Shown here: piece after piece, positions 1 to 5,384 of the stretch
How the letters are laid out: the number at the start of each line of letters is the position of its first letter
Numbering within the stretch: the first letter of the stretch is position 1
Assembly: GCA_003105245.1 (NCBI GenBank)
Contig: PQAI01000022.1
Coordinates: forward strand, 1 to 5,968
Length of the DNA: 5,968 nt
Direction: 5' to 3'
Origin: Betaproteobacteria bacterium
GTDB taxonomy: Bacteria; Pseudomonadota; Gammaproteobacteria; Burkholderiales; Usitatibacteraceae
Program-made: the position numbers and the translations under genes
Notes under the pieces: model-generated
The model's input: only the letters and a program-made list of their open reading frames with translations
What the model was told of the DNA's origin: nothing
Database searches by the model: none

Positions 1-221
1 AGCAGCTTCGCGTAGCGCGCGTTGTCGAAGGCGCGCCCCTCCGACATCATCTCCTGCATCTCCTTGCGGGCGACCGCGGCGATGAGCTGCATCGCCTCGC
101 CGCGCGAGTTCCCATCGGCCATCAGGCGGTCGAGCGTGGCCTTGGTCTCGGGCGGGTCTCCCGTCTCGAGCTGGTTCACGACGACTTCCATGAAGGCGTC
201 CCGGACGGTCTTGTCGTTCAT
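1..221 (-). CDS. Small conserved protein of unknown function (3' end outside window)
   Basis: I do not recognise a characterised family. The visible part is 73 residues starting MNDKTVRDAF; the C-terminus lies beyond the window edge. The ATG at 219-221 is preceded by a good purine-rich ribosome site (GGGGAGAGG, ending 3 nt before the ATG), which supports both the start and the gene. The protein is predicted to be soluble and mostly helical, with no signal peptide, membrane segment or cysteine. A block around residues 16-33 (NQLETGDPPETKATLDRL), followed by an amphipathic helix and a RAFDNARY element, resembles small orphan proteins of about 80-100 residues that I recall from Proteobacteria and Geobacter-like bacteria. 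No function is known to me. It starts 41 bp after the ccmI stop on the same strand with no visible terminator between, so it is probably the third gene of the nitrite reductase operon. The reading frame is secure, the function unknown. Confidence 0.75.
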   Translation of the reverse strand, partial: MNDKTVRDAFMEVVVNQLETGDPPETKATLDRLMADGNSRGEAMQLIAAVARKEMQEMMSEGRAFDNARYAKL

Positions 222-262
222 GGGCCTCTCCCCAGGTTCAACGGGCCCATTTTGCACCGGGA

Positions 263-1129
263 TCAGCGCGGCGTCATGCCCCCGGGTCCGGCGAGGCCCG
301 CGACGCGCGCCACCGCCTGGGAAAGTTCGGCCCGCCGCGGGTCGGCCGCGTCGAGGCGGTCGAGCGCGAGCTGCCAGTGGCGCGCGGCCTGCGCGGGATC
401 GCCCTTTTCCATGGCGAGGCTGCCGGCCATCTCGAGCGCGCGCACGTTCGCGGGGTCGAGCTCGAGCGCCTTCGCGACGAGCGCCTCCGGCCGGCCGCGC
501 AGCGTGCGCCCTTCCGACATGCCCACCGCCTCGGCGTAATCGACCCAGACCTCCGGGTCGCCGGCGACCTTGCGCGAGGCGGCGATGGCACGCTCGAAGG
601 CGGTGGCGGCGTCGCGGAATTGCTCCAGCGCGAGGTCGATGCGCCCGAGCAGCGCCCACGCCCGGCCGTCGGAGGGATTGTCCGCGACGTGCTTCGCGAG
701 CTGGTTGCGGAAGGCGGGCAGGCGCTCGGCCGTGAGCGGGCCGTCGAGGCTCGCGAAGGCCCCCGCGCTCTCGATGGCGCCGGGGCTGCCGATCCTCGGG
801 TAGACGAGCAGCGCGGCGACGGGAATGAGGATTGCCGCGACGATCGCCGCGGGCCACGCCGCGCGCCTGGTGGCGGCGGCGGAAACTTCGTCCAGTTCCT
901 CCGCGGCGCGGCGAGTGAGCTCCGCGCGGGCCGCCTCGCGCTCCGCCGCCGGGAGGATGCCGGCGGCGAAATCGCGATCGAGCTCCGCCCAGGAGGCGCG
1001 CAGGGCGGCGAGGTTGGCTTCCCGAGGCTCGGCGTGCGCCGGCTCACGACGGGGGAAGACGAGCCGCGCGGCCACGAAGGCCACGGCGGCGAGCGTCATT
1101 CCCCCGGCGATGATCCAGAAGCCGAGCAT
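263..1129 (-). CDS. ccmI: c-type cytochrome biogenesis protein CcmI (TPR apocytochrome chaperone)
   Basis: CcmI (CycH) is a System I inner-membrane protein. It holds apocytochrome c C-termini and presents them to the CcmF/CcmH heme ligation complex. The 288 residues follow the family layout: a first membrane helix (about 3-25), a cytoplasmic loop with the typical Leu-rich, charged segment (LDRDFAAGILPAAEREAARA, about 50-69), a second membrane helix (about 92-112), then a periplasmic domain. That domain has TPR-like helix pairs at about 141-185, 190-224 and 226-259, including NPSDGRAWALLGRIDLA and LELDPANVRALEMAGSLAM. Length is in the usual range for full-length CcmI, unlike the shorter TPR-only NrfG. 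The ATG lies 15 bp after the octaheme cytochrome stop, with a TAAGGGG ribosome site overlapping that stop codon, so translation may be coupled. No other ccm gene is visible. The pairing suggests it serves the neighbouring cytochrome, as NrfG serves the CXXCK heme of NrfA; this role is inferred. Confidence 0.92.
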   Translation of the reverse strand: MLGFWIIAGGMTLAAVAFVAARLVFPRREPAHAEPREANLAALRASWAELDRDFAAGILPAAEREAARAELTRRAAEELDEVSAAATRRAAWPAAIVAAILIPVAALLVYPRIGSPGAIESAGAFASLDGPLTAERLPAFRNQLAKHVADNPSDGRAWALLGRIDLALEQFRDAATAFERAIAASRKVAGDPEVWVDYAEAVGMSEGRTLRGRPEALVAKALELDPANVRALEMAGSLAMEKGDPAQAARHWQLALDRLDAADPRRAELSQAVARVAGLAGPGGMTPR

Positions 1130-1144
1130 CGGGGGCGCGACCCC

Positions 1145-2902
1145 TTACTTCGGCGCGGCGGCCGGCGCGGGCGCCGGGGCCGGTGCCTGGGCCGGGGCGG
1201 CGGCGACGGTGCGCTTCTTCGCCGAGGCGTCCTCGAGGATCTTGATGGCTTCCTGCGAGATCACCATGCCCTTGTTGATGGAGTCGTCGGCGAGCTTCGG
1301 GTTGTGGAAGTACGAGCCGTTGGAGGCGGTCCAGAACTCCCAGTGCACGTGCGCCTCGTAGTGCTTCTCGCGGACCACGTTGAGCGTCGCCTCGTCCACG
1401 CCGAGGTTCTTGGCTTCCTCGAACTTGTCGATCATGCGGGTGAGCCAGTACTCGGCCTTGCGGAGTTTCCCCATGTACCGGTTCTTGAGCGAGTCGACCG
1501 TGTACTTCGCCTGCTCCGCGTTCCACGTCTTGTGGCAGCCCAGGCACGCTTCCTTCACGTACTCCTTCGGGCTGGTCTGCCAGTGCGAGGTGAAGGTCTT
1601 GCCGGTCTTCGCGTCCTTCTCCTTGGGCATGTGGCAGGTATGGCACTGCGCGCCTTCCTTGTCGTGCACCGAGCCGTAGTACACCTCGACGTCGGGGTGC
1701 TGCGCCTTCCACAGCATGGCGCCGGTGATCGCGTGCTTGAAGTCGCGGAACTTGAGGTCGCGGTAGTGCTGCGCCAGGTCGTTCACGTTCTTCAGCGGGA
1801 AGTGGTTGGTGCGCTGGTCGGCCATGCCGATGGGCTGCCCGGTGGAGGAATCCGTGCCCGGGTTGCAGTTGTACTCGACGTGGCACTGGCCGCACTGCAG
1901 CTTGGTGTCGTACTTGTCGAGGATCGCGATCTTGCGGGTGAAGCCGCGCTGCCCGAGGTCCTTCACGGCGATCTTGGCGCCCTTCGGGTCCTTGTGCCAC
2001 AGCGTGTCGGCCTCCTTGCGCGTGAGGGCCTGGATGAGGCCGTCGCGGATGACGCGCGGCTGCGCGCCGTGCGGGTCGTGGCAGAAGATGCAGTTGAGCG
2101 CGTGGCGCGTGTCCTTCACGAACTCGTTCACCTTGGACATCCGGCTCCACTTGGCCTTCGGGTCCGGGTCGCCCAGGTAGGCCCAATCGAGGATGTGGTC
2201 GGCGGTCTTGCACGACATGCACACGGGGTTCGCGGCGGCGGCGGTGCCGGGGCGGAAGACCTTGTGCGGTTCATTCGGGTACTTGTCGACCAGCACGTCC
2301 CAGATGTTGAAGTTGCCGCCGGCGCGGGCGAGGTCGCCCCAGCCGTACCTGTTCTCGAAGCGCCCGCCGAAGGCGCGGTCGACCACGAGCTGGTCGTAGA
2401 GCGCGAAGGCGTGCGAGCGCGGCATGTTGTGCTCCTTCGTGAAGCCGTGCGGGCCCATGAGCTTCTCCCACGCCGGGTTCGGCGAGACGCCGGTGAGCTG
2501 GCTCTTCTCGTTCCTCGCCGTCTTCGCGAAGTTCATCTTGTACATCGTCTCGAACTGGTTCTTGTGGCACGAGCCGCACTTGGCGGGGTCGGTGATGGTC
2601 ACCGGGCGCACGCTCTTCTTCTTGAGGTGCTCGGCCGTGTTCAGGTGGCACTCGGTGCAGGCCACGGTCTTGTGCTTGCCGGGATCGTGGAACTCCTTGA
2701 GCTCCTCGTGGCACTCGATGCATTCCTTGTTGCCCGCGGGCACCTTGCCCTGCGCCGCGGGCTTCGCGGGCGCCGCGGCGGTCTTGGCGGGAGCGGCGGC
2801 CTTGGTCGGCGCATCGGCAGCCTGCGCGCAGCCGATGCCGAGGGCGGCGGTGGCGATTGCCGCGATGAACGCGTGGACGGCTTTCAACATGCTGTTCTTC
2901 AT
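1145..2902 (-). CDS. Octaheme c-type cytochrome nitrite reductase, ammonia-forming (TvNiR/ONR type)
   Basis: Periplasmic multiheme enzyme predicted to reduce nitrite to ammonium with six electrons; relatives also reduce hydroxylamine and sulfite. From ATG 2902 it has 585 residues. A signal peptide (1-28) ends AQA|AD, then an Ala/Pro/Lys linker runs to about 58. Heme motifs begin at C61, C82, C109, C228 (CMSCK, Lys232 replacing the axial His), C271, C337, C420 and C453. Three CXXCH motifs precede the CXXCK catalytic heme, the arrangement of octaheme nitrite reductases rather than pentaheme NrfA. Active-site candidates are Arg176, Tyr344 and His402; Glu343, Tyr344, Lys399 and Gln401 match the NrfA calcium ligands. 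Cys346 follows Tyr344 by two, as in TvNiR's Tyr303-Cys305 crosslink, and the Tyr-to-His spacing of 58 equals TvNiR's 303 to 361. The tail (567-585) is Ala/Pro repeats. An upstream TTG start is possible but would erase the signal peptide. No NrfH-like quinol dehydrogenase is in the window. Confidence 0.93.
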   Translation of the reverse strand: MKNSMLKAVHAFIAAIATAALGIGCAQAADAPTKAAAPAKTAAAPAKPAAQGKVPAGNKECIECHEELKEFHDPGKHKTVACTECHLNTAEHLKKKSVRPVTITDPAKCGSCHKNQFETMYKMNFAKTARNEKSQLTGVSPNPAWEKLMGPHGFTKEHNMPRSHAFALYDQLVVDRAFGGRFENRYGWGDLARAGGNFNIWDVLVDKYPNEPHKVFRPGTAAAANPVCMSCKTADHILDWAYLGDPDPKAKWSRMSKVNEFVKDTRHALNCIFCHDPHGAQPRVIRDGLIQALTRKEADTLWHKDPKGAKIAVKDLGQRGFTRKIAILDKYDTKLQCGQCHVEYNCNPGTDSSTGQPIGMADQRTNHFPLKNVNDLAQHYRDLKFRDFKHAITGAMLWKAQHPDVEVYYGSVHDKEGAQCHTCHMPKEKDAKTGKTFTSHWQTSPKEYVKEACLGCHKTWNAEQAKYTVDSLKNRYMGKLRKAEYWLTRMIDKFEEAKNLGVDEATLNVVREKHYEAHVHWEFWTASNGSYFHNPKLADDSINKGMVISQEAIKILEDASAKKRTVAAAPAQAPAPAPAPAAAPK

Positions 2903-2909
2903 GGTGTTT

Positions 2910-2914
2910 TCCCT
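2910..2914 (-). promoter_or_regulatory. Ribosome binding site of the octaheme reductase
   Basis: AGGGA lies 7 nt before the ATG at 2900-2902. It is a partial Shine-Dalgarno match. It supports the ATG that opens the signal peptide over upstream in-frame starts (TTG at 2986, ATG at 2959), which would add a non-secretory N-terminus and run into the operator. Confidence 0.5.
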
Positions 2915-2945
2915 GTCTCGGGGCGGGCGGATGGATACTCCAAAG

Positions 2946-2951
2946 ACCCTA
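2946..2951 (-). promoter_or_regulatory. Putative -10 element of the octaheme reductase promoter
   Basis: TAGGGT on the minus strand keeps the T, A and final T of the sigma-70 TATAAT box. It begins 21 bp after the FNR-like palindrome, which places that palindrome near -40.5 relative to a start at about 2939. This is the class II activator layout, in which a -35 box is not needed. The leader to the ATG would be about 37 nt. This is a prediction from sequence only. Confidence 0.45.
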
Positions 2952-2972
2952 ACAGGCATAGGGTTTACACCT

Positions 2973-2986
2973 TTGACCGAGGTCAA
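2973..2986 (-). promoter_or_regulatory. FNR/DNR/NnrR-type operator upstream of the octaheme reductase
   Basis: TTGACCGAGGTCAA (plus strand) is a perfect inverted repeat, TTGACC-GA-GGTCAA. It fits the CRP/FNR superfamily pattern TTGA(T/C)-N4-(G/A)TCAA bound by FNR, ANR, DNR, NnrR and FixK proteins. Its centre (2979.5) lies 77.5 bp upstream of the cytochrome ATG, in the 120-bp gap between the NRDE gene and the reductase. The position, the target gene type and a second matching site upstream of the stress-protein gene make oxygen- or NO-responsive control likely. Which regulator binds cannot be told from the site. Confidence 0.72.
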
Positions 2987-3016
2987 CGATGCTGCGGCGC
3001 GGCGAGGGCGAAGGGG

Positions 3017-3031
3017 GCCGCCTCAGGCGGC
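3017..3031 (-). terminator. Short GC hairpin spanning the NRDE stop codon
   Basis: GCCGCC-TGA-GGCGGC is a perfect 6-bp inverted repeat whose 3-nt loop is the stop codon of the NRDE gene. In RNA it could form a compact GC stem at the end of the transcript. No U-tract follows (the next bases are CCCCCTTCGCCC), so an intrinsic terminator is doubtful. It might slow RNA polymerase or protect the 3' end, or be chance in a GC-rich background with Ala-Ala codons. Confidence 0.25.
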
Positions 3032-3778
3032 GAGGGAAAAGTCGAAGGCGACGGCGTGAGTAACGGCGCCGGTGGCATCGCGCGTGCGCTCCTCGAAATG
3101 CGCGCGGTCGCGGCGCATCCGCAGCACCGTGGAGGCGCGCGTGCCGTAGCTGGCGCCGGTGATCAGGATTGGCGAGAGCAAGCGCTCGCGCTCCAGGCCC
3201 ACGCCGGTGTCGGGCAGCTCGCCGTCGGGCGCGGGGGTGGCGTCCGAGAGCATCGAAAAAAGCAATTCGTCGCCGTCGGCGAGCGTGGATGCGAGTGCCG
3301 CGCGGGCCCGCTGGACCTTGGGCCAAGGCTCGTCGAGGAGGTGGTTGGACAGCGCGTGCACGCCGGGCTCGACCGGCCGGATATCGCCCTCGCGGCTGCC
3401 GTAATAAAGGAGCGAGGCGCCATCGGAGACGACGAGGTTGAAGCCGTTGTAGCGATCGGCGCGCCCCGCGAGGCCGTGAAGGTAGGCTTCCGGCGCTTGC
3501 CCGCCGAGGAGGAATTCCGCCACCAGCGTCCCGCGCGAGAGCGCGGTGGAGCGGCGGTCCGACGGGTCGCGGAAGTTGGTCACGGCGGCGAAGCGGCGCC
3601 CGCGCGTGATCCCCATCCAGGTGCCGCCCGCCTGCAGGTCGCGCCCGGCGAGGAGGTCGGGATGGCGCTCCCACCAGTGCGCGGGCAGGGCCGGGCGGTC
3701 GCGCCATTCGTCGCGGTTGGCCGCGACCACCAGCGGGAAGTCGGGATGGGCCTGCCAGGCGATGGCGACGAGGCACAT
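3023..3778 (-). CDS. NRDE (TANGO2-like) family protein
   Basis: A 251-residue cytoplasmic protein of the NRDE/TANGO2 family (formerly DUF833). Family marks are visible in order: the MCL N-terminus with invariant Cys2, the name motif NRDE at 21-24 within VVAANRDEWRDRP, AGRDLQAGGTWMGI at 44-57, FAAVTNFRDP at 63-72, YNGFNLVV at 110-117, LSNHLLDEPWPK at 143-154 and YGTRASTVL at 211-219. The biochemical role is not settled. Eukaryotic TANGO2 and some bacterial relatives have been proposed to mobilise or traffic heme. The start at 3778 is chosen because the family begins at MC; an ATG 10 codons upstream (3808) is in frame, and neither has a strong ribosome site. It sits 62 bp after the CaCA gene and 120 bp before the octaheme cytochrome. 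It is full length and ends at an unusual stop-codon hairpin. The family call is firm, the function is not. Confidence 0.92.
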   Translation of the reverse strand: MCLVAIAWQAHPDFPLVVAANRDEWRDRPALPAHWWERHPDLLAGRDLQAGGTWMGITRGRRFAAVTNFRDPSDRRSTALSRGTLVAEFLLGGQAPEAYLHGLAGRADRYNGFNLVVSDGASLLYYGSREGDIRPVEPGVHALSNHLLDEPWPKVQRARAALASTLADGDELLFSMLSDATPAPDGELPDTGVGLERERLLSPILITGASYGTRASTVLRMRRDRAHFEERTRDATGAVTHAVAFDFSLAA

Positions 3779-3840
3779 GGGACGGAGAGAGCGAGCCGGG
3801 GCTGCCATTGTGAAGGCATTCGACGCCTGCCGCTCGGCCT

Positions 3841-4857
3841 TCACTCGCCGTGAAGGTAGAGGAAGTAGGCGTTCAGCAGGTAGACCGCGAGCAGGCCCAG
3901 GCTCGCCCAACCGACCGTCCGGAACAGGCGGGCGCGCGGGCGGTAGAGAAGCGCGACGACGACCATGCCGGTCATCACCGCGGCCGACGCCGCGGAAACG
4001 GCGTGCATGGGGGAAACGTGCGAGAGCAGCGGCCCCCGAAGGAAGGCGATGTCGTCCAGCGCGAGGATCGCGACGTTGAAGAGGTTGCTGCCGAGCAGGT
4101 TGGCGATGGCCATGTCCACGGCCCCGATCCGGACGGCTGCGATCGTGACCACCAGCTCGGGAAGGGATGTCGCGGCCGCCACGAACAGCGTTCCCACGAA
4201 GGTCTTGTGCCAGCCCATGGCCTGCGCGAGATCGACCCCGACGAACGGCAGCCAGGAGCCGGCCGCGAGGACGGCTAGCGCGGCCGCCGCATAGCCCGCC
4301 ACGGCCTGGCGAAGCGTCACCTCCGGGTAGCGGCCGGACTCCTCGGCGGCATGGTCCACGACCTGCTCGCGCTCGTAATCGAAGACCGCCCGGACGGCAA
4401 CGAGGTAGAGGACGAGGAAGATCGGCGTGTAGGCGCCAACGTGCCCGAACGAGAGCGCGACGCCCTTCTGCGCCAGCAGCACGTTGAGTCCCGCGAAGCC
4501 GACCAGGATCACGCCGAAGCCGGCGGACAGGATGTGGCCCTGGCTCGCCCGGCGATAGACGGACTCCTCCCGGTGCAGGAAGTCGACGACGGCGAGGATC
4601 GTCAGGTTGAAGACGCAGCTTCCCAGCACGTCGCCCACGGCGATGTTGGGCGCTCCCGCGGCCGCCACCGCGCTCAGCCCGGTCACGAGTTCCGGGAGGG
4701 AGGTGACGCCCGCGAGGAGCACGAGGCCGACCCAGCTTCCCGAAATTCCCGTCTTGTCGGCGATGATGTCGCCGTTGCGGGAGAGCCTCGCCCCGGCGAC
4801 CGTCAGCACCGCCGCGCAGGCCGCAAGCTGAAGCCATGCCCAGAAGGCCGGGCCCAT
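3841..4857 (-). CDS. Sodium/calcium exchanger family (CaCA) antiporter
   Basis: A 338-residue inner-membrane protein with about ten hydrophobic segments, predicted to exchange Ca2+ (or another cation) for Na+ or H+. The two CaCA alpha-repeats are clear. Repeat 1 has TSLPE at 52-56, then an acidic residue and a GS pair (D76, G79-S80) and N84. Repeat 2 has TSLPE at 230-234, D248, N253, G256-S257 and N261. The two glutamates (56 and 234) within TSLPE are the expected ion ligands. The repeats have opposite predicted topology and are joined by a loop with a charged stretch around 158-183, rich in Glu and Arg, likely cytoplasmic. Length fits bacterial members (about 300-370). The ATG lies 19 bp after the stress-protein stop, so the two are probably cotranscribed. 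The ribosome site is poor, consistent with translational coupling. Ion specificity cannot be read from sequence. Confidence 0.9.
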   Translation of the reverse strand: MGPAFWAWLQLAACAAVLTVAGARLSRNGDIIADKTGISGSWVGLVLLAGVTSLPELVTGLSAVAAAGAPNIAVGDVLGSCVFNLTILAVVDFLHREESVYRRASQGHILSAGFGVILVGFAGLNVLLAQKGVALSFGHVGAYTPIFLVLYLVAVRAVFDYEREQVVDHAAEESGRYPEVTLRQAVAGYAAAALAVLAAGSWLPFVGVDLAQAMGWHKTFVGTLFVAAATSLPELVVTIAAVRIGAVDMAIANLLGSNLFNVAILALDDIAFLRGPLLSHVSPMHAVSAASAAVMTGMVVVALLYRPRARLFRTVGWASLGLLAVYLLNAYFLYLHGE

Positions 4858-4876
4858 CGCCGTGGCCGCGCCCGCG

Positions 4877-5299
4877 CTACTTCACCAGGGTGACCGGCAC
4901 TTGCGCGAGCTGGATCACCTTGTAGGCGGTGGAGCCGAGCAGCAGGTTTTCCACGTCGCCGAGTCCGCGCGTGCCCATGATGATCGACTCGCAATGCTGT
5001 TCGCGCGCCACGCGCACGATGACCTCGGCGGGATGGCCGAACACGATCTCGAAGTCGTACAGCACGCCAGCCTTGTCCAGCAGGGCCCGCGCCCCGGCCG
5101 ACTCGGACTCGCCGTTCTTGCGCAGCTCCCGGACGTCCTCCTCGTCGAGCAGGCCGCGCTTGCGCCAGTGCTCGAGGTTCTGCTGGACGTTGAGAAGCAC
5201 GATCTTCGCGTCGGGCGCGCACCGCGCGAGCCCGGCGGCGTACTCGACGGCCCGGACCGCGACGGCGGAGCCGTCCACGGGGACGAGGATCTTTCTCAT
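4877..5299 (-). CDS. Universal stress protein, UspA family (ATP-binding type)
   Basis: A 140-residue single-domain Usp with the usual alpha/beta fold. It opens with MRKILVPVDGS, where Asp9 is the conserved nucleotide-site acid. It ends with the ATP-binding signature G-x2-G-x9-G-S (Gly109, Gly112, Gly122, Ser123) and the final strand VPVTLVK that forms the dimer edge. This makes it an ATP-binding (MJ0577-like) rather than a UspA-sensu-stricto member. Length is normal and there is no signal peptide. The start is fixed by a near-perfect AAGGAGGT ribosome site 4 nt upstream. It is first in a probable three-gene unit with the CaCA antiporter and the NRDE gene. The upstream gap holds an FNR-like palindrome and a -10-like box. 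FNR/ANR-controlled Usp proteins are known to support survival without oxygen in Pseudomonas and others, so a similar role is inferred. Confidence 0.94.
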   Translation of the reverse strand: MRKILVPVDGSAVAVRAVEYAAGLARCAPDAKIVLLNVQQNLEHWRKRGLLDEEDVRELRKNGESESAGARALLDKAGVLYDFEIVFGHPAEVIVRVAREQHCESIIMGTRGLGDVENLLLGSTAYKVIQLAQVPVTLVK

Positions 5300-5303
5300 G
5301 GCG

Positions 5304-5311
5304 ACCTCCTT
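5304..5311 (-). promoter_or_regulatory. Strong Shine-Dalgarno of the universal stress protein gene
   Basis: AAGGAGGT on the minus strand is complementary to the 16S rRNA tail almost in full and ends 4 nt before the ATG. It is the strongest ribosome site in the window and suggests high expression when the gene is transcribed. Confidence 0.85.
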
Positions 5312-5324
5312 GGGTTGCCCCTCC

Positions 5325-5330
5325 AGCCTA
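5325..5330 (-). promoter_or_regulatory. Putative -10 element of the universal stress protein promoter
   Basis: TAGGCT on the minus strand keeps T, A and the final T of the -10 consensus. It starts 21 bp after the FNR-like site, the same spacing as in the octaheme reductase promoter. The predicted start near 5318 would leave a leader of about 18 nt containing the ribosome site. Confidence 0.42.
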
Positions 5331-5351
5331 GCCCCGCGGACCCGGCTCGGA

Positions 5352-5365
5352 TTGACTGCCGTCAG
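5352..5365 (-). promoter_or_regulatory. FNR/DNR-type operator upstream of the universal stress protein gene
   Basis: TTGACTGCCGTCAG (plus strand), or CTGACGGCAGTCAA in the direction of transcription, matches TTGAC-N4-GTCAA at nine of ten defined positions. Its centre (5358.5) is 59.5 bp upstream of the ATG, in the 85-bp gap after the TRAP permease gene. On its own it is a modest match. Its spacing to the -10-like box, identical to that at the octaheme reductase promoter, raises the likelihood that it is functional. Confidence 0.6.
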
Positions 5366-5384
5366 GAAAGCCTCCGGGCACCCC

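Noticed and set aside
1132..1144. Small GGGG/CCCC hairpin between the octaheme reductase and ccmI overlapping the ccmI ribosome site
   Set aside because: The stem is only 4 bp with a 5-nt loop, common by chance at this GC content. It is too weak to claim a regulatory switch.
2815..2840. Lipoprotein signal at LGIGC in the octaheme reductase
   Set aside because: The residue at -3 is Gly and at -2 Ile, which does not fit the lipobox. An AQA|AD signal peptidase I site follows directly.
2903..2986. N-terminal extension of the octaheme reductase from a TTG at 2986
   Set aside because: It would begin inside the FNR-like palindrome and put 28 non-secretory residues before a clear signal peptide. 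The ATG at 2902 has a ribosome site and a good signal sequence.
377..3853. A 1158-codon open frame on the plus strand running across ccmI, the octaheme reductase and the NRDE gene
   Set aside because: It is antisense to three well-supported genes. Its translation is an Arg/Gly/Val/Glu-rich composition with no domain, as expected opposite GC-rich coding DNA where stops are rare. It has no ribosome site or promoter.
3023..4837. A 604-codon minus-strand frame joining the NRDE gene to upstream sequence
   Set aside because: The N-terminal 340 or so residues are an out-of-frame reading of the CaCA antiporter. The NRDE family starts at the MCL at 3778, so this is not a fusion.
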